A stretch of DNA of 64,000 nucleotides from Psychroserpens sp. SPM9 (GCF_025153525.1 NZ_JANZNR010000007.1:124001-188000), one strand, 5' to 3'; counted from the stretch's first letter, positions 9,483 through 19,600 are shown. Made by a program: numbers and translations. Notes: generated by a model from the letters alone, not told the origin.

Positions 9483-10733
9483 TTATTTCAAAATGAGTTC
9501 TTCGGTCTCCCCATAAGAATCGTAACTCGAAGTCACTACTTTATCACCTGGATTTAACCCTTCTAAAACTTCGTAATATTCTGTGTTTTGACTTCCTAAT
9601 CTGATATTAACTTTATAAGCACTATTGCCATCGTCGCTGACTTTAAAAATCCAGTTTCCACCTGTTTTTTGAAAAAACCCGCCTTTAGCAACTAACAGCG
9701 CTTCTTTTTCGGCACTTAATGCCACTCTAATTTGGAGGTTTTGACCGCGTCTAATCCCTTCTGGCACTTCACCTTCAAACTGCATATCCACCTGAAAACG
9801 ACCATTGTTCACTTGGGTAAATACTTTTTTAATTATCAAAGTATAGGTTTCATTATTGAGTGTTGCCGTACCAATTTGTCCGGTATAAATTCTAGAGATA
9901 TAATGCTCATCAATATCGACTCTAACCTTATAACCACTCAATACATCTACTTGTCCCAATCTGGTTCCTTTGGTAATTGATTGTCCGATTTCAGCATCTA
10001 AAGACGTGAGCTGACCATCTATTGGTGCTTTTACAACCAGGTCGCCAACCTTTTTTCTCATGAGTTCTAAGGCACTTTGCGTTCTCGAATAAGAACTTTG
10101 TGCTTGATTAACTTCAAGTTTTGTGGATATAGAATCTTCAGACAATACCTGTTTTGCAAGTTTCATACGTTCTTTTTGATAATCGTAATTATTTTTAGAC
10201 GATTCGTAGTCCATTCTTCCCACAGCTCCTTTTTCGTACAAACGCTTATTTAAATCGTAAACACGTTTGGCTTCAATCAAACTATTTTCGACATCGGTAA
10301 ATTGATTTTGCCTGTTAATGGTATTCTGACGTGCTGCATTTTGGGAGATTTGCATCTGAGTTAATAAATTATAGACTGATGTTTCCTGATTGATAAGACT
10401 CAACTCCAAATCGGTATTAGATAATCTTAAAATAGGCTCTCCTTTTTTCAGAATAGCGCCATCTTCAACAAACTTTTCTTCAACACGACCACCTTCTAAA
10501 GCGTCTAAGTAAATGGTTGTAATGGGTAAAACTATTCCGTTTACTGGGATATTCTCCTGAAATACGTTTTTACTAACCGTATTGATAGAAATTCGTTCTT
10601 TGTTGACATTCAATTTTGAACCGCCAGACGTTTGCATAATCACATAAATAATAAATGCCACAATAGCCAGAATTCCTAATCCGATTAATAGCTTTTGTGT
10701 TGAAATTTTTTTCTTTTGAATTGGTACGTCCAT
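9483..10733 (-). CDS. periplasmic adaptor (HlyD/MacA family) of the ABC efflux operon
   Basis: A 416-residue membrane-fusion protein. One TM helix at about 16-33 anchors it in the inner membrane. A lipoyl-like half-motif (VEEKFVEDGAILKKGEPILRL) begins near residue 79, then a long coiled-coil hairpin rich in Gln and Asn, the second lipoyl half (VVKAPIDGQLTSL), a beta-barrel and a membrane-proximal C-terminus. Such adaptors join an inner membrane transporter to TolC. It is the first gene of the operon, and the divergent regulator gene begins 207 bp away. A possible sigma-54 promoter lies about 30-45 bases before its start codon. Confidence 0.92.
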   Translation of the reverse strand: MDVPIQKKKISTQKLLIGLGILAIVAFIIYVIMQTSGGSKLNVNKERISINTVSKNVFQENIPVNGIVLPITTIYLDALEGGRVEEKFVEDGAILKKGEPILRLSNTDLELSLINQETSVYNLLTQMQISQNAARQNTINRQNQFTDVENSLIEAKRVYDLNKRLYEKGAVGRMDYESSKNNYDYQKERMKLAKQVLSEDSISTKLEVNQAQSSYSRTQSALELMRKKVGDLVVKAPIDGQLTSLDAEIGQSITKGTRLGQVDVLSGYKVRVDIDEHYISRIYTGQIGTATLNNETYTLIIKKVFTQVNNGRFQVDMQFEGEVPEGIRRGQNLQIRVALSAEKEALLVAKGGFFQKTGGNWIFKVSDDGNSAYKVNIRLGSQNTEYYEVLEGLNPGDKVVTSSYDSYGETEELILK

Positions 10734-10762
10734 TGTTATTTCATTAATTACAACTTAATTAT

Positions 10763-10779
10763 AGTGAAGATGATGCCAA
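10763..10779 (-). promoter_or_regulatory. possible sigma-54 promoter of the efflux operon (imperfect)
   Basis: Read on the minus strand this is TTGGCATCATCTTCACT. The -24 half TTGGCA is good and the spacing GG-N10 is right, but the -12 dinucleotide is AC instead of GC. It ends about 30 bases before the adaptor start codon. The neighbouring regulator is a sigma-54 activator, which is why I list it; sequence alone makes it a weak match. Confidence 0.35.
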
Positions 10780-10826
10780 ACCTACAATTACTTGTTTTAC
10801 AGTATTTTATAAATTTTACTAAAATT

Positions 10827-10874
10827 AAAAGTGTCCGTTTTTGATACACTTTATGTTCGATAATGCACACTTTT
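10827..10874. promoter_or_regulatory. enhancer-like repeats between efflux operon and its regulator
   Basis: AAAGTGT (10828-10834) and ACACTTT (10846-10852) form a dyad with an 11-base spacer, and a further copy ACACTTTT lies at 10867-10874. They fall roughly 75-120 bases upstream of the start site implied by the candidate -24/-12 element, the usual distance for binding sites of NtrC-family activators. Regulator binding is inferred. Confidence 0.45.
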
Positions 10875-10940
10875 AAGTCGGCTATTATTTTTGCTTTTCT
10901 AATTTTTTTAAGCTGAATATAAAATTGTAATATTGTATGG

Positions 10941-12293
10941 ATGGTATTAAAAGAAGCTCGAATATTAGTTATAGATGATGACGCAGATGTTTTAACTGCG
11001 CTACGCCTTTTACTGAAACCCTTAGTAAAAGACGTCGTCACTGAAAAAAACCCAAGCAATATCAGTGCTCAAATTGAAGGTTCGTCTTTTGATATTATTA
11101 TCTTGGATATGAACTTCAACGGACTCGTTAACACGGGTAATGAAGGTATCTTTTGGCTGAATAACATCCGGAAACAAAAACCAGAAACAGCTGTTATATT
11201 AATGACGGCTTATGCAGATATTGATCTAGCGATAAGAGGCCTAAAAGAAGGCGCTTCCGATTTTCTAGTGAAGCCCTGGAAGAATGAAAAAATCATTTCC
11301 ACCATTACAACAATATTGGGTCAAAAGTCTGCAAATGCTCCTAGCGCCTCACAACTCAACTCCAGCAGTATTGAAATTATAGGTGCCAGTGATGTTATGA
11401 ATGATGTTTTTGTAAAACTTAAAAAAGTGGCGCCAACTGATGCGAATGTTTTAATACTTGGCGAAAACGGAACTGGTAAAGACTTATTTGCGAGAGCGCT
11501 TCATAATCTTTCCAACAGAAAAAACAAACCATTTATAAAAGTAGATGTAGGTGCATTAACCTCTTCGCTGTTTGAAAGTGAATTATTTGGCTATAAAAAA
11601 GGAGCTTTTACAGATGCTCGAGAAGACCGAAAAGGACGTTTTGAAGCAGCCAATGGTGGCACCCTTTTTCTGGATGAAATTGGCAATATAAGTTTAGGGC
11701 AACAAGTGAGGTTACTTACGGTATTACAAAACCGACAAGTGACACCATTAGGTTCTAACGAATCAATTCCTATAGATATTAGATTAATTTGTGCTACTAA
11801 TATTGATCCTAAAGTACTGGCTGACGAAAAAAAATTCAGAAAAGATTTAATATACAGAATTAATACCGTAGATATTATTGTTCCGCCATTGAGAGATCGC
11901 GGAACAGATATCACAGAATTATCGAAACACTTCGTATCGTTATATGCCGAAAAGTATAATAAAAGTCCGTTTACTTTTGACTCTGGATTTATTTCAAAAT
12001 TAAAAAAGCACGATTTCCCTGGGAACGTTAGAGAACTTCAATATGTGCTAGAACGTGCCGTCATTATGACCGATGGCAGTGTTTTAAAACCTGATGATTT
12101 GGTGTTTTCATCCATCGAACGATCAAGAACCAAAACAGGTGTAGAAACTAGCAGTTTAAATTTAGATGATGTTGAAAAAAATGCCATTCTAACCGTTTTA
12201 GAAAAACACAAAGGAAATGTTTCTAAATCGGCAAAAGAACTAGGCATAACAAGAGCTGCGCTATACAGACGATTGGAGAAATATGAACTATAA
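10941..12293 (+). CDS. sigma-54-dependent response regulator, NtrC family
   Basis: A 450-residue protein with three parts. The receiver domain (about 6-125) has phospho-acceptor Asp56 (IIILDMN), MTAY at 88-91 and Lys111. The AAA+ domain (about 146-375) has Walker A GENGTGKD at 174-181 and Walker B TLFLDE at 241-246. A Fis-type helix-turn-helix lies at about 408-450. The sigma-54-contacting loop reads GAFTDA (221-226), not GAFTGA. Gene order and the 11-bp overlap with the kinase gene show a two-component pair, and the divergent position suggests it controls the efflux operon from 10733. Kinase signal and target promoter are inferred. Confidence 0.93.
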   Translation: MVLKEARILVIDDDADVLTALRLLLKPLVKDVVTEKNPSNISAQIEGSSFDIIILDMNFNGLVNTGNEGIFWLNNIRKQKPETAVILMTAYADIDLAIRGLKEGASDFLVKPWKNEKIISTITTILGQKSANAPSASQLNSSSIEIIGASDVMNDVFVKLKKVAPTDANVLILGENGTGKDLFARALHNLSNRKNKPFIKVDVGALTSSLFESELFGYKKGAFTDAREDRKGRFEAANGGTLFLDEIGNISLGQQVRLLTVLQNRQVTPLGSNESIPIDIRLICATNIDPKVLADEKKFRKDLIYRINTVDIIVPPLRDRGTDITELSKHFVSLYAEKYNKSPFTFDSGFISKLKKHDFPGNVRELQYVLERAVIMTDGSVLKPDDLVFSSIERSRTKTGVETSSLNLDDVEKNAILTVLEKHKGNVSKSAKELGITRAALYRRLEKYEL

Positions 12294-13626
12294 AAGTTAC
12301 ATTCTCAAACTCTTTTTTAGAGTGCTACTTCTCGTTGGAAGCATTTTAGGTCTGGTGTATTTTTTGTACAAAGACCAGTCAACTTATGCCATTCTTGCTG
12401 GGATTGTCTTGCTATATCTTATTCAAAACACCTACACTTTTGTAAAACGTCGCTTTCAGGCTATGGACGATTTTTTTGAAGCTGTAAAATACCGGGATTT
12501 TTCAAGATGGTTTCCCGAAGACAGAGGTCCTAAAGACATTCGGTTTTTATATACAGGATTTAATGAAATTAACCGAACGATAAAAGAAATTAACTCACAA
12601 AACCAGGCTCAATATGTTTACCTTCAGAAGATTTTAGAAATGGTAGACATTGGTATTATCGCCTATAATCTGGAAACTGGCGATGTGCTCTGGAGTAATG
12701 ACTCTTTTGCTGAAACTCTAGATGTCCCTTCTTTTAAGAATATTCGATTTATTGAAAATAGAAAACCAGAACTCTTTACAACGGTTTTTGAAACCTACCA
12801 CAGAGAACCAAATTCTATTTCGATAGCGCTTCAGAATGAACATATTAAAATCTTGATTTCTGATACCGTTTTTCAGGTAGAAGAAGATGCTTTTAAGCTT
12901 ATTGTGATTCAAAACATTGAAGATACGTTGAATAAAAACGAGTCAGAATCTTGGAAAAAATTACTCAGTGTGATGACGCATGAGATTATGAATTCTATTG
13001 CGCCTATTTCTTCGTTAGCAGACACACTTCAGCGAAATATACAACTAGCTTTAGAACAACCAAAAAATGACAATTTAGAATTAGAAGATCTTAATTCAGG
13101 AATTAAAACCATCAAAAATCGTAGTGAAGGACTTTTAAAATTTGCCAAAACGTACAGAAGCTTAAGCAAAGTAACGCAACTTCATTTGCAACGAACGAAA
13201 GTTTCCGATTTATTTGAAAACATACGGTTACTTATGGAGCCCTCCGTAAAAGCTAAAAATATTGCTATTGAATTTGACATTTTACCGCCCAAATTAGTAC
13301 TTGACATAGACACACATCTTATTGAACAAGTCTTAATTAATTTGATATTAAATGCTATTGATGCTTGTAAAAATGGGGCCGGTTCTAAGATTAAGGTTTT
13401 GGCTTCTCAAAAACCAAATAGAGATATTATGATTAAAGTAATTGATAATGGCTCTGGAATCCCACAAGACATTTTAGAGAACATATTTGTGCCTTTCTTT
13501 ACAAGCAAAACTACAGGAAGTGGTATTGGCTTGAGCCTTTGCAAACAAATTATGCTGCTTCATAAAGGCAAAATTATGGTAAAAAGTATTGAAGGTGAAG
13601 GTTCTGTTTTTAGTTTGATTTTTTAA
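12283..13626 (+). CDS. sensor histidine kinase, NtrB/NtrY-like
   Basis: A 447-residue membrane kinase. Two TM helices at about 8-28 and 34-52 leave almost no periplasmic loop, so it probably senses within the membrane or cytoplasm. A linker and a PAS-like region (about 110-215) follow. The H-box is SVMTHEIMNS with His233. The ATPase part has the N-box Asn357 (NLILNAIDA), DNGSGIP at 388-394 and GSGIGL at 412-417. Its start codon overlaps the end of the response regulator gene by 11 bp, which implies translational coupling. The pair resembles kinase/regulator sets found beside MacB-type transporters in Bacteroidota. The stimulus is unknown. Confidence 0.92.
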   Translation: MNYKSYILKLFFRVLLLVGSILGLVYFLYKDQSTYAILAGIVLLYLIQNTYTFVKRRFQAMDDFFEAVKYRDFSRWFPEDRGPKDIRFLYTGFNEINRTIKEINSQNQAQYVYLQKILEMVDIGIIAYNLETGDVLWSNDSFAETLDVPSFKNIRFIENRKPELFTTVFETYHREPNSISIALQNEHIKILISDTVFQVEEDAFKLIVIQNIEDTLNKNESESWKKLLSVMTHEIMNSIAPISSLADTLQRNIQLALEQPKNDNLELEDLNSGIKTIKNRSEGLLKFAKTYRSLSKVTQLHLQRTKVSDLFENIRLLMEPSVKAKNIAIEFDILPPKLVLDIDTHLIEQVLINLILNAIDACKNGAGSKIKVLASQKPNRDIMIKVIDNGSGIPQDILENIFVPFFTSKTTGSGIGLSLCKQIMLLHKGKIMVKSIEGEGSVFSLIF

Positions 13627-13730
13627 CTATCATTGATTTATTAGGAACTAAATGCTCCCGCAAACTTGTTGGACTTGTAGAAAACTTTTAAACCAAATTT
13701 TAAAAGTAAACGTTCTAAAATCTTATTCAT

Positions 13731-13760
13731 AAAAAAAAGCCAAACACTTTCGTATTTGGC
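13731..13760 (-). terminator. intrinsic terminator after tRNA-fMet
   Basis: On the minus strand GCCAAATA-CGAAAG-TGTTTGGC forms an 8-bp stem with one U-G wobble (13739-13760), followed by eight U residues (A-run 13731-13738 on the plus strand). It starts 7 bases after the tRNA discriminator base. Confidence 0.85.
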
Positions 13761-13766
13761 TTGTAG

Positions 13767-13839
<73 letters not shown>

Positions 13840-13910
13840 ATTTAATTCTAAATAATTGGCTTAGCTTTTAACTTTCGGCTCATAATACCAACTCAATCAT
13901 TTTAGGACTG

Positions 13911-13940
13911 CAAATATACAATGCTTTTTTATTTCTACAA
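13911..13940 (-). promoter_or_regulatory. Bacteroidota-type promoter of tRNA-fMet
   Basis: The minus strand carries TTG (13938-13940), a 19-base spacer and TATATTTG (13911-13918), an exact match to the Bacteroidota form TTG-N19-TAnnTTTG. Transcription would begin around 13905, leaving a leader of about 65 bases before the mature tRNA. I see no other gene in the 181 bases between the tRNA and the LRR gene. Confidence 0.75.
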
Positions 13941-13950
13941 TGATAATATT

Positions 13951-13987
13951 AAAAAAATAACTCTCAACATATAAAAAATGTTGAGAG
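13951..13987 (-). terminator. intrinsic terminator of the LRR gene
   Basis: CTCTCAACAT (13961-13970) and ATGTTGAGAG (13978-13987) form a 10-bp stem with a 7-base loop. The A-run at 13951-13957 becomes the U-run on the minus strand. It lies 33 bases after the LRR stop codon. Confidence 0.85.
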
Positions 13988-14020
13988 CTATTCACTAATT
14001 TAAAACTATATATGTGCTAA

Positions 14021-14932
14021 TTAATCATCATCTTCAGTATCAAGGGTAACTATAGTGCCTTGATTGTTCATGTTTACAAAATCGAATTGCTTTAAACTTG
14101 GAAGCTGCTCCTTTAATTGTACCAACTCGCCTTTAAAGTCATTGTTTCCGATAAGTAATACTTTTAAATTTGTAAGACTTGCCATTCCGTTAGGTAATGT
14201 TCCGTAGAATGCATTATCTGATAAGACCAACTCTTCTAATTGTGTTAAACTACAAATAGAGTTAGGCAAAGTTCCGAAGAAATTATTGTCAAAAACACTA
14301 ATCACTTTTAAGTCTTTTGCATTGGCAATAGTTGCTGGTAATTTTCCAGAAAACTTATTACTACTCAATAACATTTCACGTAAATTTACGAGGTTACCAA
14401 TCGTTGATGGCAATTCGCCCGTTAATTGATTATTGTATAACTCTAAAGTATTTAAGTTAGTTAATTGTCCGATACTCGAAGGAATCTCTCCCTGAATCGT
14501 ATTCATAAACAATTTTAAATATTGTAAAGACTCTAAGTCGCCAATCTCATTAGGTAATGGCGTATTCAACATATTGAAAGCCACATTTAAAGTTACTAAA
14601 GACTTTAAATTTTTAACGGTTGACGGAATCCCTCCTGTGATTTTATTTCTGAATAAATTGAGGTGCTTTAAATATACCAAATCACCAATAGATTCTGGAA
14701 GTTGTCCTCTTAGGTTATTGAATTCTAAATTAAGTTCAATGACTTTATCATCTTTTACAACAACACCATACCAGTTTTGTACTGGCGCATCTAAATCCCA
14801 GGTGGTTCTCCAAAGTGCACCATTTGTTGCATTGTAAAGATCTTTTAAAGCTTGTTTTTCTTTTGTTGAAACGCTACCGAAGGACAATAAGGTAACGAAG
14901 CATAACAATACTGTAAGTTTAGCGGTTTTCAT
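14021..14932 (-). CDS. secreted leucine-rich-repeat protein
   Basis: I choose ATG at 14932 (303 residues). It gives a clean signal peptide, MKTAKLTVLLCFVTLLSFGS, and a matching promoter lies at 14968-14998; an in-frame ATG at 15028 would bury that promoter. After a capping region with the typical TNGALWRTTWD motif come about eight plant-type leucine-rich repeats of 23-24 residues (LxxLxLxxNxLxGxLPxxIGxL). The C-terminus is acidic (TEDDD). I see no type IX sorting domain. Probably a periplasmic or surface binding protein; partner unknown. It stands alone between its promoter and terminator. Confidence 0.85.
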   Translation of the reverse strand: MKTAKLTVLLCFVTLLSFGSVSTKEKQALKDLYNATNGALWRTTWDLDAPVQNWYGVVVKDDKVIELNLEFNNLRGQLPESIGDLVYLKHLNLFRNKITGGIPSTVKNLKSLVTLNVAFNMLNTPLPNEIGDLESLQYLKLFMNTIQGEIPSSIGQLTNLNTLELYNNQLTGELPSTIGNLVNLREMLLSSNKFSGKLPATIANAKDLKVISVFDNNFFGTLPNSICSLTQLEELVLSDNAFYGTLPNGMASLTNLKVLLIGNNDFKGELVQLKEQLPSLKQFDFVNMNNQGTIVTLDTEDDD

Positions 14933-14967
14933 AATACTAGATTTGTTTTGGGCAACAATTTCTGATA

Positions 14968-14998
14968 CTAATGTACTAGAATATCGGTGATGTGACAA
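14968..14998 (-). promoter_or_regulatory. promoter of the LRR gene
   Basis: Minus strand TTG (14996-14998), 20-base spacer, TACATTAG (14968-14975), one base off the TAnnTTTG -7 form. It sits about 36 bases before the chosen start and supports that start. Confidence 0.5.
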
Positions 14999-15073
14999 TT
15001 TTTTTCGATGAAATGCATAACCGTTCATCGAATAATTTATTAAAATACTGATTTTTAGGTATTTACAAAAAGA

Positions 15074-15259
15074 CTACTGTTCTATGCTTTGAGCTAAAAA
15101 ACTTGTGATTTCTTGGTTTTCTGAAGAAATTTCAACCTGAATCGGATGGCAACACACTTCGCAATCTTCAATATATTTTTGATACGATTGCGATGTATCG
15201 ACTAACATTGAGATAGATTCCCAGCAATACGGACATTGGAAAAAGTGTTCTATCATCAC
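15074..15259 (-). CDS. CPXCG-motif small cysteine-rich protein
   Basis: A 61-residue protein with two CxxC-type pairs: CPYC at 9-12 and CEVC followed by another Cys near 33-37. This is the layout of a small zinc ribbon and matches the family named CPXCG motif-containing cysteine-rich protein. Met2 could equally be the start. It precedes (in minus-strand order it follows) the RND efflux operon by 15 bp, so it may be co-transcribed with it. No molecular role is established for the family as far as I know. Confidence 0.75.
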   Translation of the reverse strand: MMIEHFFQCPYCWESISMLVDTSQSYQKYIEDCEVCCHPIQVEISSENQEITSFLAQSIEQ

Positions 15260-15274
15260 CTGAAAATGACTTAA

Positions 15275-16612
15275 TTACAACTCAACATTTAACAATTCGC
15301 CACTTAGCTGAAGCACATTTATTTCGGCAAGCTTAGCATCGTATTTGGCTTGATTTCGACTTAATTCAGCATTTAATAAGTTAAGCTGTGCTTGTCTGAA
15401 TTCGATAGAAGTTACCTGACCAATTTTAAACTTTTCTTGTGTACGATCAAAGTTGTTTTTCGCCGTTTTAATATTATCCTCCTGAACCTGATAAATAATC
15501 AATTTATTTTGAAAATCATCCCAGGCATTATTAAAATCTCGTTCGATCTCAATAACCAATAAGTCCTTTTGAAGTTTCTGGTTTTCCAAATCGATTTTAG
15601 CATTTCGAATTCGGGTTAAGGTCGCTCCGCCATCAAATAAATCCCAAGTTAAATTGAGACCTCCCGACAAACCTGTATTGGTAGAAACGGCTACAAACGA
15701 CGCTGCATTATTATTATTTTTATTCCAGCCGTAAGAACCAATAAGACTAATTTGAGGTAAAAATTGCGCTGCTTTATTTTCTTTGATTCCAAACTGACTT
15801 ATAGCTATGTTCTTTTCGGCTTGAAGCAATGAAACATTGTTGGCTTTTGTCTTTTCTAGTAAATCGGCTTTATCTAACTGAAGTAAAAAACGCACCTCAG
15901 TGTTGACATCAAAATCATCAGACATTTGGTTACCCATAACCACATTTAAGTCGCGTTTCGTATTTTTTAATTGCTGTTTGATATTAATCAGATTGATGCT
16001 ATCATTATTAATGTCGACCTCGGCATTTAAGACTTCTAGTTTTGTGTTCTGACCATAATCAAACTGATATCCGGCACGTGTTAAACGATCTTTAGAAATG
16101 ACCATCGTTTCTTCTAAAGCATCGGTATTTTCTGAAAGTTGAGCGACTGTATAATAAATAGAAAACAACTGAACAATTGTAGTTTCTATGGTTTCACGAG
16201 CATCTAAAGCTGTTAATTGGTATTCTTCTTTCAAACGCTTGTAATTATACTTACGTCCTAATCCATCAAAAAGCACATAGTTTAAATTCACTGTGGCATT
16301 ATACCTGCTACTTTCGGCACCATTTAATACGGTCGTTTCACCGTTAGAAAATTCGGCTTCAGTGTTATCAACATTATACGTAGCACCAGCGTTTCCATTA
16401 AGTGTTGGCAAATATCCCGAATTCAAAATCCCGGCATTATTTTCGGCAACTTCAATAGCGTTATTAGCAATTTTGATTCCGAAGTTATGATCTAATGCCA
16501 GCTCAACAGCTTCTTCAGCAGACAGCACTTGCTGTGCGTTAGCATAGATTCCGAAGACCATTAAACTGCAAGTGATGTATAATTTAAGATTCATCTGTTT
16601 CGCTTTTCTCAT
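15275..16612 (-). CDS. TolC-family outer membrane channel of the RND operon
   Basis: A 445-residue outer membrane efflux protein. A signal peptide ends at YANAQQ near residue 27; Met7 (16594) is an alternative start that gives a shorter n-region. Two related halves of long amphipathic helices follow, each opening with an LALDHNFGI or LQAEKNIAI type segment, separated by beta-strands such as NLNYVLFDGLGRKYNYKRL and NLTWDLFDGGATLTRIRNA. It is the third gene of the operon adaptor-pump-channel, 7 bp after the pump gene, and would form the exit duct. Substrate unknown. Confidence 0.93.
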   Translation of the reverse strand: MRKAKQMNLKLYITCSLMVFGIYANAQQVLSAEEAVELALDHNFGIKIANNAIEVAENNAGILNSGYLPTLNGNAGATYNVDNTEAEFSNGETTVLNGAESSRYNATVNLNYVLFDGLGRKYNYKRLKEEYQLTALDARETIETTIVQLFSIYYTVAQLSENTDALEETMVISKDRLTRAGYQFDYGQNTKLEVLNAEVDINNDSINLINIKQQLKNTKRDLNVVMGNQMSDDFDVNTEVRFLLQLDKADLLEKTKANNVSLLQAEKNIAISQFGIKENKAAQFLPQISLIGSYGWNKNNNNAASFVAVSTNTGLSGGLNLTWDLFDGGATLTRIRNAKIDLENQKLQKDLLVIEIERDFNNAWDDFQNKLIIYQVQEDNIKTAKNNFDRTQEKFKIGQVTSIEFRQAQLNLLNAELSRNQAKYDAKLAEINVLQLSGELLNVEL

Positions 16613-16619
16613 GTGTTTC

Positions 16620-19600
16620 TTATCCTTTTTCCGCTTTAGTAGATGCCACTATTGGGTTTTCGTTTTGTTTATAATGCTTGGATTCGTTTTGTTCTTTAAT
16701 GGCACGTTCTACCTCTTCTTTGGTGACCTCTTTGTTAGTCCATAGCCATTTTACATTTTTCTTGATATCGTTACTGAATGATAAAAATAATGGTAAAACT
16801 AATAAGGTTAATATCGTAGCATAGCCAATTCCGAAAGAAATAGAAATAGCCATAGGTTTTAAAAACTGTGCTTGTCGACTCTTCTCTAAAAGTAAAGGCG
16901 CTAAACCTGCAATGGTGGTTAATGATGTTAAGAAAATGGCTCTAAAACGTGATTTTCCAGCTTCAGAAATTGCTAAATCAAACTTCATTCCTTCTCTCAG
17001 GTTGGTATTAAACTTACCAATAAGTACCAAACCATCGTTAACCATGATCCCGATAAGTGCAATAATTCCTAAGAGTGATAATACATTTACTGAAAAGTCC
17101 AGCAGCCAATGTCCCCAAGCTACAGCTGTCAAGCTAAATGGCACCAAGAGTATTAATAAAAGCGGCTGACTATAACTACGGAATGTAAAAGCAATCGTAA
17201 TGTAAATGAGTATTAAAATTGGAATTCCCGCTTTAGCCAACGAATCTGATAATTTTGTAGCTTCTCTGTTTTGACCTTCAAAAGACGCAGATATTGTTGG
17301 ATATTTAGATTGTAAATCGGGAATAGTATTGGTTCTAATATCGTCTAAAATATCGGTAGCACTCGAACTTGGATCCTTTAAATCTGCAGATATTCGAATT
17401 TCCCTTTGCCCTTCTAAATGGTTAATAGCAACATCCCCTCTTTCGATGGTATAGACCGCAATGTCTTTTAATGTGACGCGCTCTCCTGTAGGTGTCACTA
17501 TTCGCATATCGTCCAAATCATTTATGGATGCTCTATTGTTACGATCGTAACGCACCCAGACTCGAATTTCATCTTGACCTCTTTGAAAACGCTGTGCCTG
17601 TACACCAAAAAACCCAGAACGTACCTGTGTCATGACAGTTCTTAAATCTAAGCCTAAGAGATAAGCACTTTCTTTGAGTTGTAATCTGATCTCTTTGATT
17701 CCAGCAGGATCATTGTCTTCAACATCTTTTAGCAAGGTGTTTTCAGACAATACTTTTTTAAGTTCAAGTTTTGCAGCTTTTAATTCGTCAATATTATTTC
17801 CTAATAAGGCTACTGAAACCGGGCTTCCTCCAAAATTTCCTCCAGAGCCATAAATCAAACGTTCGGTTCCAACAATTGGCCCAACTAATTCTCTTAATCT
17901 ATTCGCTACCATTGATGATTTAATCTCATCTGGTCGTTCTTCTCCAGGCAACATATTGATGACCAATCTTGCACTAGAGCTACTGCTTAAACTCAGAATG
18001 GTATTCTCAAAAAGTTCTTTATCGGTGTCTTTTAAATATTTTTCAGTAAATTCTTGATTGAGTATAAATGATTTTTCTTCTATCATAGAAATAATAGAAT
18101 CGGTGATTTTTTCATTTGTTCCGTTGGGCATATCCAGTTCGATAGTCACACGATCACTAGCAATAGACGGAAATATAGTTACACCAATCACGCCACCACC
18201 AATAGACCCAAATGTTACTATTAATAAGGCCACAAAAATCCCTAACGACAAGACTTTAAACTTAAGAACGAAGTCTAAAACAGGCGCGTAAAACTTATCC
18301 CTTAAAAAACTCATAATTCGGTCACCAAAGGCATTAATCCCTCTCATTTTAGCAAAAAACTGCTTCTTTTTTGACGGATTATCATCGGGCTCTTGGGCTC
18401 TTAAAGCCTTAGAATGCGCTAAATGCGCAGGAAGAATAATTAAAGCTTCAACCAGAGAAACTACCAAAGTAAGAATAACAATGACCGATACTTCACCAAA
18501 AAATTCACCAATTCTGCTATCTAAAAACAGAAACAATGAAAACGCAAGTAAGGTCGTAACAATAGCAGACACTACAGGAGGAATAACTTCCATGGTGCCA
18601 TCAATTGCGGCATCAATTGGTGATTTCCCTTTTTCGTAATGCTGATAAATATTTTCGGCAATAACAATCCCATCATCAACGAGAATCCCAATGACGATAA
18701 TCATTCCAAACAGTGATAATACGTTTATAGTGACATCAAACTGACCTGCGAATATGAACATTCCAAGAAATGAAATTGGCAACCCAAAGGCCACCCAAAA
18801 AGCCAGTCTTGTATTTAAAAACAAAGACAAGAACAACAAAACGAGTATCATTCCAACGATAGCATTTTCGGTTAAAAGCTGGGTTCTTTGATTTAATGTT
18901 ATTGATAAATCTCTAACCACATCCAGCTTTATATTTTCATGCTTCTGGTTATAAGTTTCGATATAGGTTTTAACCTTTTCTGCGGAAGAAATTAAGTCTT
19001 CATTATTGGTACTTGTCACCGAAATATTTACAGACAAATCCTGATTAAAATAAGTAACGTTAGGTGTTTCAGAAAAACGATCTCTTACAACAGCAACATC
19101 TTTAAGTCGGATGGTTTTTCCGTCAGAGCTGGCACGAATAATTAAATTTGACAGTTCATCTCCATAATACGAACGATTGTTTGCACGAATTAAATATTCT
19201 TCAGCATCTGTTTTAATATTTCCACCAGTGACCAAAATGTTTGAAGCGCTAACAGCAGCAGCAACATCGCTAAAGGTTAGGTTATAAGCTAATAAACTCG
19301 TTTCGTTAACGGCAATTTCAATTTCTTCAGCAGGATAACCAGTCACTTCAACTTGAGAAATCCCATCAATAGCACGCAAATCGTTTTCTACTTGGCGTCC
19401 AATTTGTTTTAAAGTCGCCAAGGGTACATTTTTACCACTTAAAGCAAAAGAAATGGTTTCACGAACCGCTTCCTGTTTGGCTACAACCAAAGGCTCCATA
19501 CCTGTTGGAAAGGAAGGCACACGATCTACAGCATTCTTAACTTCCAGAAGCATAAAATCGATATTCTCTCCTTTTTCAATTTCGACGGTAATGGTACCAC

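Noticed and set aside
10748-11059. 103-residue frame antisense to the start of the response regulator
   Set aside because: It covers the adaptor-regulator promoter region and the receiver-domain codons, and its protein is low-complexity with no recognisable features.
14021-14932. Type IX secretion sorting domain on the LRR protein
   Set aside because: The protein ends in an acidic tail right after the last repeat, and no C-terminal beta-sandwich domain is visible.
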